Assembly: GCA_934202735.1 (NCBI GenBank)
Contig: CAKPYH010000004.1
Location: forward strand, 78,189-142,188
Source of the DNA: an uncultured Alphaproteobacteria bacterium
GTDB lineage: Bacteria; Pseudomonadota; Alphaproteobacteria; CAAHEQ01; UBA3637
DNA: 64,000 nucleotides
Reading direction: 5' to 3'
Shown: positions 34,350-42,672 of the stretch, one piece after another
Position numbering within the stretch: the stretch's first letter is position 1
Layout of the letters: each line of letters begins with the position of its first letter
Notes under the pieces: model-generated
Database searches by the model: none
What the model saw: only the letters and a program-made list of their open reading frames with translations
What the model was told of the DNA's origin: nothing
Program-made: the position numbers and the translations under genes

Positions 34350-35822
34350 TTACTCTATAGACCCTATTTTATCATTATTCGGCGACGTTTTTTCCTTCTT
34401 TCGGGTTAAATTTTCTATTGTTAAACCTAATTCGGCGAGTTTAGCTTTTTCTCTCGCACGTTGTTCCAAAACTTCTTCCCAGTCCAAGCCTTGACCGGCA
34501 CATTCGGCCTCTAATGTAGAAAGCCCGATATCCATTCGGATTTGGCAGGCCTGAGCTTCTTTGACCGGGTCAACCCAACCGCGACCTGGACCGATCCACT
34601 TACATCTTGTGTAAGCATAGCGGTTCTCGTAAAAGTCCGGTGCATCAACCAAGCCTTTATTGACTGCTTCTTCCAGCCAAAGCTCATAAACCGGCGTAGC
34701 CCAGTAAGTTGATAGCCATTGCCGGCGACCGTTAAAGTATCGCCAAGCCTCTAATAAAGCAGAACGGGCGAACGAGTAATTGGTCTTTGAGAAGTCTTTT
34801 AACAGCAATTCATAAGGAATGTTCAACCCTGTGCCAATATGTCGGAGCAAGTTTTCAACGAAAGCACCATATGCCGAGTTCGGGCGAGACGGGGTAAATG
34901 GGGCGACCTTATCTCCGGGGAATATCGGGATAATCGAGCCACCCTCTAACTTAACTTGCCAATCTTTTTTGGCATTCAAGTATTCATCGCTTGAACCACC
35001 GAACAGTTCGTTTAAACCTTCATTATCCATTGGTGTTTCTATAAATGCGGCGATCATCGCGTTGACAATTGCGGCTTGAAGCTCAGATCGTTCATAATGA
35101 TCCAACATTTTGAACATCGGCATTATGGAGCTCAGAACAGGTTTCCCACGGGATTAACCGATACGGTTGATGTCGTGAACGTGTAGAACTCGTCTCCGGC
35201 CAAAACTCGTGGTTGCCGGAATACGCTCCCAAGACTTTAGGTCTGTCCAAAAGTCGCCCGGGTGGTCCTTTTGAATATAGTAGGCAATCGGTGCGCCATA
35301 CTGATCAATTTCAATACCACCGCGGAGGGTCTTGCTATCCGTTTGACCGTTTGGATTTGAGAGCCGGTCCGGTTCCACCAATTGAATTGCGGTAGAGAAC
35401 GGTCGATCTTTCAGCCAAAGTGGTATGGCCAAAGCCTCACCATTAATCAGGCAAGATTTGAAAACTTGTGTTGTTAGGCCATGAAAAGTTAAGGACTTGG
35501 CCGCATCACATTCAAAAGTTTCGGACCAGGATCGCCATAAACTTTCAACATGTGCCTGCCATTCTTCTTCCCATTCCTTGGTTTTGCCCAGTAGCCGATA
35601 GTCAGACTTGGCCGATAAACGAAACCCGGTGCCGACAATGTTGTCGGACAAGGTTTGCATAGCACCGGCGGCAATTCCATGATTACGCGTTAAGTCACGC
35701 GACCGGGCAACGATCGTGTCCAATTCCGGTAGTAAGTCGCTGTCGGCTGAACCGCGGCCCGGTAGCCATGAGGCAATTTCTCGCAAAGTTTGCGAAGCTG
35801 CTTTGTGTGATGTGTCTGTCAT
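34350..35822 (-). pseudogene. Lambda-family phage portal protein with internal TAA
   Basis: From ATG 35822 the frame reads to VLHVHDINRIG, stops at TAA (35154-35156) and continues in the same frame SRGKPVLSSIMPMFKMLDHY to TAA at 34350. The N-terminal half (LTRNHGIAAGAMQTLSDNIV) and the C-terminal half (NYSFARSALLEAWRYF) both match lambda B-type portal proteins. At this position family members usually have Q before RG, so CAA to TAA is the simplest mutation. The portal forms the DNA-entry pore. The break leaves two separate pieces and a non-functional head. Confidence 0.85.
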
Positions 35823-35833
35823 TATTTTATCCA

Positions 35834-35861
35834 ATAAAAAAGCCAGGTACAAAGCCCGACT
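35834..35861 (-). terminator. Terminator at the end of the PRTase-NADAR cassette
   Basis: Minus-strand stem AGTCGGG / CCTGGCT (two G-U pairs) with loop CTTTGTA, then six T, 12 bp before the portal ATG. Confidence 0.8.
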
Positions 35862-35911
35862 TTTCATTAATTATTTTAAAAATTAAAACCAGTTATCCAT
35901 CTGAGGATAAT

Positions 35912-37138
35912 TTATTGTTTTTGACGCATTCTTTGAAGTAGCATCATCTTATTTGGCGTATCTTGTAATGTACTAATAAAAAAGTTTCTAAACGCAGTAA
36001 CATCTTCTTGTTTTGGAGTAAATAATTTCCAAATATGATTTTTTAACATAAGATTTGAATCCCGTGCCGCAGGCTTCATATGAGTATTGTTATACAAATT
36101 AAGACCTATGCGCTCCGCATAGTACTCACTTCTTATAATAGATCCGACAAAATCATTTACAGAAGGATGGCGATAGCTTTTTGATTTTAAATAACGTACA
36201 TAATCAATACCTGATTTTTTTAAGTGTTCAATGGCGTGTTCCAATAACTTATGCCCCGGATAATTGAAAGGTGTCATAAAATCAAATTTACTTAAATCAA
36301 ACCGCTGTTCTTTTTCACCTACAGAAAAACGATAATAATTAATCCAATTATATTGAATCGCCCCACATAAAAAATTCAAATCAGTGTTTTTCATTTTTTC
36401 GGTAAACCAATCCATCGTCTTTCCTGTACCAACATTATCATCAAGCAACACAACAGATTTTGCTTGAGCTAATTTTTCAGGGTTAGACATTAAATCAAAA
36501 AAATCATTTTTCTGACTTAATAGCGCTAACTCTTTTTCATCTTTTATGTATGTACTTTTTAAAAAATTACTATATTCCGCTCCATACATTGATTTCAAAA
36601 AAGGTCCAATATACAGGGAACCATATCCAGGCGTAATGATATGCGCATTATCCGATAAAGATAAATTTTGACAACAAATATACAATAAAGCCTTATTATC
36701 CAACTCAATAGCTCTCTCAGCTGACATTTTATTACCAGCGGGTAAAGTATCTTTTGACGGGACTATATCATTTTTTGAAAAAATACGAATGATGTTAGTT
36801 GCATCATCTTCTAAACATCGTTTGCTCTTTTCGTATTCGTCAGAATTACTTTTATTTATGATATATTCAGGCAAGTTTGCATAATACACTTTTGCAGAAC
36901 AATTCAGCATATTTTCAAGAATCATAAAGTTTCGCTTACTTGGTTCCCGGGTCAGAAACTTCTTTAGACATTCTCGTCTATTTGAAAGTTCGGTTGCGGT
37001 TTTTGGTTCATAATAACCAGAAGACCTTGAAAGGTATTCTTTTTCCGAAATCGGCGTGACAAAACTTTCTAAACCGACCACATCTTGTAAAGTCATAATC
37101 CCTAATACGTCAAATTCAGAAAGCTCTAATTGTTCCAT
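35912..37138 (-). CDS. Phosphoribosyltransferase-like protein
   Basis: 408 residues. Residues about 226-240 (VVLLDDNVGTGKTMDW) are the PRPP-binding loop of type I phosphoribosyltransferases (hydrophobic strand, DD, then TGxT). The N-terminal 200 residues and the C-terminal part do not match a familiar PRTase and are probably specificity domains. Type I PRTases join PRPP to bases or release them. It follows the NADAR gene by 11 bp and is closed by a terminator. PRTase genes beside NADAR genes have been noted in comparative work on NAD metabolism. The reaction is unknown. Confidence 0.65.
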   Translation of the reverse strand: MEQLELSEFDVLGIMTLQDVVGLESFVTPISEKEYLSRSSGYYEPKTATELSNRRECLKKFLTREPSKRNFMILENMLNCSAKVYYANLPEYIINKSNSDEYEKSKRCLEDDATNIIRIFSKNDIVPSKDTLPAGNKMSAERAIELDNKALLYICCQNLSLSDNAHIITPGYGSLYIGPFLKSMYGAEYSNFLKSTYIKDEKELALLSQKNDFFDLMSNPEKLAQAKSVVLLDDNVGTGKTMDWFTEKMKNTDLNFLCGAIQYNWINYYRFSVGEKEQRFDLSKFDFMTPFNYPGHKLLEHAIEHLKKSGIDYVRYLKSKSYRHPSVNDFVGSIIRSEYYAERIGLNLYNNTHMKPAARDSNLMLKNHIWKLFTPKQEDVTAFRNFFISTLQDTPNKMMLLQRMRQKQ

Positions 37139-37149
37139 ACAAATAGCCT

Positions 37150-37770
37150 TTATTTCATTTGTTTTAAAAAATGAACTAAACTATTCAATTGTTTTTCAAA
37201 CTCATATCTTGTAAAAACAGTCTCTGTCTTAGCCTCTTTCCCAATAGAATGTAAAATATAACGATCAACTTTTTCCAGCGCTTGGCGATAAAGTGGATTT
37301 TGAAGGGCAGAAATATAAACTTCATCAACTAAATCATCATATTCAACGCTGTGGCGATTTATTTTTTCCCCTTGCCAAAAAACCTCGCCCGTTTCTTTCC
37401 AGTCATAAGAAGATGCATTTTGAATATAAACAGCATCTAACCCCGTATAGGAAAAAACATATTTTTGCACTTGGGGCTCTGGAAATTTAATTCCTTGAAA
37501 AAAAGATTCGATACTGTGCAACTGCTCTCCCCTCAATTCAAACTCGTAAGGGAATAAGTTAGACAGCAATTTTGACAGCGGATTTTTTAATTTATAGCCA
37601 ACGTTAATCCATGAATCGCAAACAGGTATAATGTTGTTTTCTTCGTCTTCCAAAGGAAAACCGTCACAAAAAGCTTTATCATGAACGTATGTAATTTCTT
37701 TTTGAGAAAAAGCATAATTTTTCTTAAACTCTTGAAACAAGCGCAGTTCTTTTTGAATACTTCTTTTCAT
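37150..37770 (-). CDS. NADAR-family protein
   Basis: 206 residues. LHSIESFFQGIKFPEP (residues about 86-101) and the later RHSVEYDDLVDEVYISALQN, NPLYRQALE and YILHSIGK follow the NADAR (YbiA-like) signature of an aromatic/Q motif, a central W and a C-terminal MxxAxxxK-type helix. NADAR enzymes are N-glycosidases; some cleave the riboflavin intermediate and others remove ADP-ribose from guanine in DNA. The first gene of a two-gene cassette with its own promoter. A role in ADP-ribose-based defence or its reversal is inferred. Confidence 0.6.
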   Translation of the reverse strand: MKRSIQKELRLFQEFKKNYAFSQKEITYVHDKAFCDGFPLEDEENNIIPVCDSWINVGYKLKNPLSKLLSNLFPYEFELRGEQLHSIESFFQGIKFPEPQVQKYVFSYTGLDAVYIQNASSYDWKETGEVFWQGEKINRHSVEYDDLVDEVYISALQNPLYRQALEKVDRYILHSIGKEAKTETVFTRYEFEKQLNSLVHFLKQMK

Positions 37771-37788
37771 TTTTCCTCCATTTTCTTC

Positions 37789-37817
37789 ATTCTAACTTAT
37801 CTAATCTTTTTTCTCAA
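37789..37817 (-). promoter_or_regulatory. Promoter of the NADAR-PRTase cassette
   Basis: Minus strand TTGAGA (37812-37817), 17-bp spacer, TAGAAT (37789-37794), 18 bp before the NADAR ATG and 40 bp after the gpW stop. Confidence 0.7.
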
Positions 37818-37857
37818 GAAAAATTTCAGTTTTCAAAAGAAAAACTTGTAATAAATT

Positions 37858-38094
37858 TTAAAAACTCGCTTTCAAAATCCTCCGACGACAGGTTGCTGAG
37901 CCTTCGACTGCCGCAATTTGTGATTTAAGAGAACTGATATAACTTTCAAGGGCCGTCCGGCTGGTTTGATTGTAAGTGGTGGAACCGAAATTCCCGACAC
38001 TGACCGAGACTTCCTTTTCACCGATCATCAATTTATGGTAGGCTTCTTCGGCCTCAGCCAGCCTGGTTTTCAAGGTTTCTACCTTTATAGCCAT
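37858..38094 (-). CDS. gpW-like head-tail joining protein
   Basis: 78 residues, helical (VETLKTRLAEAEEAYHKLMI), with a short beta segment VSVSVGNFGSTTYNQTSRT and a basic end CRRRILKAS. This is the size and pattern of lambda gpW, which closes the connector after DNA packaging. It overlaps the terminase fragment by 10 bp, as in lambda. Intact. Confidence 0.75.
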   Translation of the reverse strand: MAIKVETLKTRLAEAEEAYHKLMIGEKEVSVSVGNFGSTTYNQTSRTALESYISSLKSQIAAVEGSATCRRRILKASF

Positions 38095-38702
38095 GGATCA
38101 TTTACCTTTGTTGGTTGAATTTGAATGAATTTCGGTTGTTTTTTAATCTTTATCTTTTCGCTTGTTTGGGTCGGTATAGCCGATTCAAGCTCTTGCCAGC
38201 CGCGCTCGGATATCCGATCAAGACCATATATCGCCGCACCGGCACGCGCATAAACGCGGCAGTCCAACGCTTCGTTTCTTCGAGCCGGGTCCTTTTCCCA
38301 GACCGATTTTGGATAACCGTTGGTCACCTTGACTACCTGGCGTTCGGCCGTCAGTTGTTTGAAATACTTCTCAGCGTATGCCGGGAAGTGACAGCGGCCG
38401 AACTGCGAGGCATCTTCGCCCACACGTTCTATCTTCAGCCACCGGTAAAGCTCGGTTTTGATAACCGGACCGGACACGTTCCACACCTTCAGGCCTTTCT
38501 TTTTCGTATCAGCCTTTAAAGTGGACAGGATCATCGCGGTGTCGCGGCTTTGACCTTTGATGGCGACAACAGTCCTTGGCGCATTGGCCCGGGCACCATT
38601 GCCACCCCAAGCAGCCTGATTAAACGGACGGACAAACAAATACACATCTTGCGGGACATAAATGGTATTGAGTTTGATGTATATCCGATTTTCAAAATTC
38701 AA
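38085..38702 (-). pseudogene. Phage terminase large subunit, C-terminal nuclease fragment
   Basis: The frame, opening at TTG 38702, encodes 205 residues matching only the end of GpA-type terminases: VVAIKGQSRDTAMILSTLK, GRCHFPAYAEKYFKQL, and YPKSVWEKDPARRNEALDC. About 400 residues of the N-terminal ATPase are missing; there is no Walker A. The first 30 codons have no ribosome site. The break coincides with the GNAT/NUDIX cargo to the right. DNA packaging is therefore impossible. Confidence 0.8.
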
Positions 38703-38742
38703 ACAAATTAATAAAAATCCTATTAGACAAGGATTAAAGTCT

Positions 38743-39141
38743 TTATTTCTTTAACCGCATGGCATTAGGAATCTGTTGAAAACCAAACTTTTTATAAAAA
38801 TTCGGCAAACATGGGTTCTTTGGATCATAGAACAAACTAACCGTGGCAAAATTTTGCGCTTTAACATACTTAATGATTTCTTTCATCAAGATCGTTCCAA
38901 TGCCTTGCCCATGATAATTTGGATGAACCACAACATCATAAATCATACACATTTCTGAATCATCTACACATCGGGCAAAGCCTACAGTTTTTCTTCCATC
39001 CAATACAGACACCATAAAGGTAGATTGCTTTTTGACTACAGGCCATTGATCCGGACGATAGTTTCCCCACTTCAATAAGGAATGGATTTCGTCTATATCT
39101 TTTGTGTTAATGCGTTTTCCAATTTTAACTGATTTTTTCAT
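38743..39141 (-). CDS. GNAT family N-acetyltransferase
   Basis: About 132 residues from ATG 39141. Acetyl-CoA motif HPNYHGQGIGTILMKEI and the following FYKKFGFQQIP are typical of GNAT. Its ATG overlaps the NUDIX stop (ATGA), so the two are one operon. Substrate unknown. Confidence 0.85.
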   Translation of the reverse strand: MKKSVKIGKRINTKDIDEIHSLLKWGNYRPDQWPVVKKQSTFMVSVLDGRKTVGFARCVDDSEMCMIYDVVVHPNYHGQGIGTILMKEIIKYVKAQNFATVSLFYDPKNPCLPNFYKKFGFQQIPNAMRLKK

Positions 39142-39560
39142 TTTAACCACTCCTTGCATGGGTTGCTCTGTTTTAAAATGTCTTTTAAGAAGTCATCAAA
39201 TCTATTATCACAATTAGTAGCCCATCCGTACTCTGAATGTTCAGGACTTAGAGTTATCGTAGGCTCGCTTGATAATATTATTTCATAATTAAACTGAATA
39301 TCATGTTTAATCCTATCTGTTTTAGAAATCTCTTCCGACACTCCTATTAACTTTACTTCTTTTTTGGAAATATCAAGGTCAACTTCCTCTTTCAATTCAC
39401 GTTTAAGTGCTGAACATAAACTTTCTCCAGTTTTAACACCACCACCGGGAAATTCCCAAACATTTGGTAAAAAGTTATCTGCGGGGGATCGTTTTACAAG
39501 TAGAACTGTACCATTGTAAATGATTAATGCACAAACAGATAGTTTTATTTCTTCATTCAT
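39138..39560 (-). CDS. NUDIX hydrolase, MutT/CTP-type
   Basis: About 140 residues from ATG 39560 (GAGGGGG, 8-base spacing); an upstream TTG keeps the frame open to 39626. The Nudix box lies at GGGVKTGESLCSALKRELKE then EV, preceded by NVWEFPGG, as in MutT-like enzymes. It is co-translated with the GNAT gene. Probably hydrolyses a modified nucleotide or sugar nucleotide. Confidence 0.85.
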   Translation of the reverse strand: MNEEIKLSVCALIIYNGTVLLVKRSPADNFLPNVWEFPGGGVKTGESLCSALKRELKEEVDLDISKKEVKLIGVSEEISKTDRIKHDIQFNYEIILSSEPTITLSPEHSEYGWATNCDNRFDDFLKDILKQSNPCKEWLK

Positions 39561-39644
39561 TAGATTAACCCCCTCTAATCCTTTTTCGTTTATCTCTTTT
39601 AACTGTTGCACCGTTAATTTGAACAAAGCCCGACGATCCCAACG

Positions 39645-39979
39645 TTAAAAAACTTTTTTGATTTCGATACCGACTACTCCAAATTTATTTTGGGCTGCTG
39701 GTTTATAAAATTCCTCCAACACCCTCAACAATTCTTCTTTTGAAGAAACACCTGCTCGATTAGGCTGAATAATGCTACATAACTCATCAAAATTTCGAGC
39801 GTGGTATAAATTTTTTACAACTGCAGTAAAAGTATCGTTAGAATTTGAGGCATTGGCAAAAATGATGTTATCTCCAACCTTGATTTTTTACGCTTTTCAT
39901 CAAAAAGACGCAATTCTATAGTTTTACTACCTGATTTTAACAAATTATAATATTTTGTTTTAACATTCATGCTATGCAT
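39645..39979 (-). pseudogene. ASCH-domain protein, frameshifted in an A-run
   Basis: From ATG 39979 (GGAGAA upstream) the frame reads YYNLLKSGSKTIELRLFDEK, an ASCH start. At A6 near 39885-39892 one base is missing; restoring it continues IKVGDNIIFANASNS, then VKNLYHARNFDELCSII and ends KFGVVGIEIKKVF at TAA 39645. ASCH domains bind RNA or modified nucleosides. It is divergent from the GNAT gene on the right. The A-run could also be a sequencing error or a phase-variable site. Confidence 0.65.
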
Positions 39980-40023
39980 TATATTTCTCCTTGCATAATA
40001 AAAAAATAAAAGTTATACTATCT

Positions 40024-40566
40024 ATGTATAGCAAAAGGAGAAAAAATACGCAAATAAAAACTTATAAATCTTTTCACTCTGAACACAGTCTTTTATACAA
40101 AGATATGTTGGATTTAACATTGTCCATTAACAAGACTTACCCGAGATATACCGCTTGGTATAATAATACTTTTATTCCAGGATTAAAAAAGAATGAACGA
40201 ATGTATATTGTCGCTTTAGACGATCAAAATATCCTTGCAGGCTGTATTTTTGCAAAAAATACACCAGATGAAAAAAAGATATGTACCTTATTCGTTAATC
40301 CTTTGTTCAAACGTCAAGGTATCGGAAAAAAGCTTTTAGAAACTGCCATAAAAGAACTAGGAGAACTACCTTTAATCACCGTATCTAGCAGAAATATTTC
40401 CCAATTAAAACCTTTATTAGATCATTTTGGTTTTCATTTATCCGCTACCAAAAAGGGAATATATGGCCAAAATGATACAGAGTTTTATTTTAATGATAAA
40501 AAAGCAGATTTAATACAAAAAGGATTACTTCCAATTCTTATTCAACAAATGCAACACTCAAGATAA
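40024..40566 (+). CDS. GNAT family N-acetyltransferase
   Basis: About 180 residues from ATG 40024; an in-frame TTG lies at 39991. The acetyl-CoA loop is NPLFKRQGIGKKLLETAI, followed by LLDHFGFHLSA. No ribosome site is seen at either start. It is divergent from the ASCH pseudogene. A 14-bp direct repeat (TGTTGCACCGTTAA at 39604 and 40609) brackets the ASCH-GNAT pair. Confidence 0.8.
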   Translation: MYSKRRKNTQIKTYKSFHSEHSLLYKDMLDLTLSINKTYPRYTAWYNNTFIPGLKKNERMYIVALDDQNILAGCIFAKNTPDEKKICTLFVNPLFKRQGIGKKLLETAIKELGELPLITVSSRNISQLKPLLDHFGFHLSATKKGIYGQNDTEFYFNDKKADLIQKGLLPILIQQMQHSR

Positions 40567-40713
40567 CTGTGTTAAGTCATTTTATGTTGGCAACATTTTT
40601 GCGTGTTTTGTTGCACCGTTAAATGGACAATGTGGTTTCTTTCTTTCATTAAATGTATGCGAAAAACGCCACCAACCGACGGATAATAAAAATATGGTTT
40701 CTTTTTCAATAAA

Positions 40714-41436
40714 CTATCCCCTAATTCCTAACAGGACAAAAGGAGTTGCATTATTAGGTGATAATTTATCCCTTTCTATCCAAACTGCACCATTTGAATC
40801 CAATCCATCCCCTTTTTGGGATGGCTTCCCCGCTATCATACAATCATACAGGATGCCAAAATGTTGCATAACGCCCTGTTCCCCGCTTTCTTTTGTAAAA
40901 TCTGAAAAAATAACCTCTTTCTTCCTTTTGTTGCGAACAGAACACAACATGCAATTTGTTTCCTCCCTAATTTCACGAGCAACCGTTTGTTCGGGACTTT
41001 CACCTATTTCCGGACTACCGCCGGGCAAGTCATAAAGCCCTGTATATGGCCCCCGCGCCTTCCGAATCACCAATACCTTATTTTGTTGCATAATGACACC
41101 GTAAACACCCCGATGTGTTCGCGTTACACGGCGATCACGTATAAGAAGATGGGCCTTTCCCTGCTCCAATTTATACAGATAATTTTCTATTTTTTGATTG
41201 CGATAAATTTTATGATTTGCTACCGTAATTAACACATTTTCCCCTTCTTTTTGGCGCCTTAAAATAGCGATACAGTCAGCATGACATGTTTGTCCGGAAA
41301 TTTTTCCCAAAATATAAACAGGAATTTTTGACTTATTTTTTTCCAAAAGACACCCTTGATAAACCTTTGATGATTTTTTTTCTACCTGATGAATGACAAT
41401 TTTTTGTCCTAAATAATGGGTTGGAATATGATCCAT
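40714..41436 (-). CDS. NUDIX hydrolase with an extra N-terminal domain
   Basis: 240 residues. The C-terminal half has the Nudix box GGSPEIGESPEQTVAREIRE followed by ET, with GLYDLP before it. The N-terminal 100 residues (IPVYILGKISGQTCHADCIA) form a separate domain of unknown type with a histidine-aspartate-cysteine cluster. A consensus promoter lies 44 bp upstream (41480-41508). It is the last cargo gene before tRNA-Lys. Confidence 0.8.
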   Translation of the reverse strand: MDHIPTHYLGQKIVIHQVEKKSSKVYQGCLLEKNKSKIPVYILGKISGQTCHADCIAILRRQKEGENVLITVANHKIYRNQKIENYLYKLEQGKAHLLIRDRRVTRTHRGVYGVIMQQNKVLVIRKARGPYTGLYDLPGGSPEIGESPEQTVAREIREETNCMLCSVRNKRKKEVIFSDFTKESGEQGVMQHFGILYDCMIAGKPSQKGDGLDSNGAVWIERDKLSPNNATPFVLLGIRG

Positions 41437-41479
41437 ACCTACTCTCCTTTACAATCAACATAATTGTTTAATAACCCAA

Positions 41480-41508
41480 ATTTTAAAATACAAAAATTTG
41501 ATTGTCAA
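41480..41508 (-). promoter_or_regulatory. Promoter of the two-domain NUDIX gene
   Basis: Minus strand TTGACA (41503-41508), 17-bp spacer, TAAAAT (41480-41485). Near consensus. Confidence 0.85.
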
Positions 41509-41706
41509 ATCTTTTTTAATTAATTGGTTTGCAGTCATTTTTAACTTTGATGTAGAATAATTTCATTCCCAAAAGAATTAGTTGAGGAATTAGTGAAGTA
41601 ATAAAATCAAGCACTTTTAAGATGATGAGTTAGATTGTTAGCGAAAATGGGTGCTTTTTGTGTTGAGTCCAATCGAACCAGCTTAAATGCTTGTAAATAA
41701 AAGAAA
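41509..41706. other. AT-rich non-coding stretch at the right edge of the island
   Basis: No gene is evident. A weak inverted repeat AAGCAC (41609-41614) / GTGCTT (41651-41656) with a long loop is followed by TTTG. This is the segment between the last cargo promoter and the tRNA-Lys terminator, where an attachment site would be expected; no obvious repeat of the tRNA end is seen here. Confidence 0.3.
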
Positions 41707-41730
41707 AAGTCGCCTTTAAGGGCGACTTAT
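41707..41730 (-). terminator. Terminator of tRNA-Lys
   Basis: Perfect 8-bp stem AAGTCGCC / GGCGACTT on the minus strand, followed by TTTCTTTT, just after the tRNA 3' end. Confidence 0.85.
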
Positions 41731-41737
41731 TCAAAAT

Positions 41738-41812
41738 GGTGAGCGTGCTGGGATTCGAACCCAGGGCCACCTGATTAAAAGTCAGGTGCTCTACCAGCTG
41801 AGCTACACACTC
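41738..41812 (-). tRNA. tRNA-Lys (anticodon TTT)
   Basis: Minus-strand cloverleaf: acceptor GAGTGTG pairs with CACGCTC (one G-U-type position), D-arm AGCTCAGCTGGTAGAGCA, anticodon loop CTTTTAA, T-arm GGGTTCGAATCCC, and an encoded CCA at 41738-41740. The UUU anticodon reads lysine AAA/AAG. Its 3' end faces the AT-rich island. Confidence 0.97.
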
Positions 41813-41830
41813 ATAAACAAATCGTTTGGA

Positions 41831-41859
41831 AGTATAACAAAAGTTCCCGGCCTTGTCAA
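41831..41859 (-). promoter_or_regulatory. Promoter of tRNA-Lys
   Basis: Minus strand TTGACA (41854-41859), 17-bp spacer, TATACT (41831-41836). Confidence 0.85.
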
Positions 41860-41915
41860 GTAGTTTTTTATCTTTTTATCATATTTTTTTAAAGACCGAA
41901 CAAATTTGGAAAAAC

Positions 41916-41944
41916 TTGCCTTTTGATTCAAACGATGATATAGT
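41916..41944 (+). promoter_or_regulatory. Promoter of the TraX-like gene
   Basis: TTGCCT (41916-41921), 17-bp spacer, TATAGT (41939-41944), 20 bp before the ATG. Confidence 0.65.
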
Positions 41945-41964
41945 ACCCGACATGAAAGGACACT

Positions 41965-42648
41965 ATGCCCGCATTTCGTAGACTTACCATTCCTGTTGAC
42001 GTGGCCAAGATATTTGCCTTGATTGCCATGACGGCCGATCATGCCCCGAAAGTATTAGCTCTACCCGGGATTATCAATGACACCTTGGGTCGTATGGCTT
42101 TCCCGTTGTTTGCTTTTTTGATTATTCAAAATTACTGTCGGACACATGCTTTTTGGAAATACGCGGTGCGATTGGGGATATTTGGTGTGATGACCAGCCT
42201 GATTGTAACCCCGTTTGATGGTACGTTCAAGAATGTTTTATTTACCTTTTTATGGGGTCTTACATTCTTGGCCGCTACCGAACATATATGTCGGCGAATC
42301 CGGTCGTTCGTTTGGCAGGCTTATTGGCTGAGTGGTATTTTATTGGCCTTGATGCCGTTGATTTTAATGTCGGATTACGGTCTGTGCGGCTTTTCGTTTT
42401 TGTTGGCTTTGTATGCGTATCGGAGCCTTCCTAACCGAATCAACACAGTGGCCGTATTTTTAACCGCCGCTTTCTTAAACATATCGGGAATCGTACCGGT
42501 AGCCGTTACCTTGATTACTGTCGCCGGATTGATCTACAGGGTCCGTTTGCAGGGAGGCAGCCGCTTGATCCGATGGTGGGGATTTTATGCGTACTATCCC
42601 TTGCATTTAGTCATTTTATATGCCATCCGCACATGGTGTGGCGGTTAG
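41965..42648 (+). CDS. TraX-family membrane protein
   Basis: 227 residues, almost all in membrane helices (about seven). IFALIAMTADHAPKVLALPG near the start and MAFPLFAFLIIQNYCR are the TraX signature. TraX N-acetylates F pilin, and chromosomal relatives are thought to be membrane acyltransferases. It is the first host gene to the right of the island. The downstream lipoprotein starts 24 bp later. Confidence 0.8.
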   Translation: MPAFRRLTIPVDVAKIFALIAMTADHAPKVLALPGIINDTLGRMAFPLFAFLIIQNYCRTHAFWKYAVRLGIFGVMTSLIVTPFDGTFKNVLFTFLWGLTFLAATEHICRRIRSFVWQAYWLSGILLALMPLILMSDYGLCGFSFLLALYAYRSLPNRINTVAVFLTAAFLNISGIVPVAVTLITVAGLIYRVRLQGGSRLIRWWGFYAYYPLHLVILYAIRTWCGG

Positions 42649-42672
42649 CGAAAACACGAAAGGAGAAAAATC

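Larger units (their letters stand above)
9312..38702 (-). mobile_element. Degraded lambda-like prophage interleaved with cargo cassettes
   Basis: Minus-strand genes follow the lambda late order from terminase (38.7 kb) to spanins (9.3 kb). Capsid genes, the terminase ATPase half and all early, regulatory and integration genes are absent. At least five remaining structural genes carry nonsense, frameshift or truncation lesions. AT-rich non-phage genes sit at about nine boundaries between phage genes. The lysis end abuts the glyQS promoter. No integrase or att repeat was found inside the window, so these edges are the edges of recognisable phage genes and not mapped att sites. Confidence 0.85.

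Noticed and set aside
9312..38702. Gene transfer agent or domesticated tailocin
   Set aside because: A working GTA or tailocin needs an intact tape measure and, for a GTA, portal, capsid and terminase. These are broken or absent here.
41609..41656. A terminator or small RNA upstream of tRNA-Lys
   Set aside because: The six-base arms are 36 bases apart and could arise by chance; no promoter could be tied to them.
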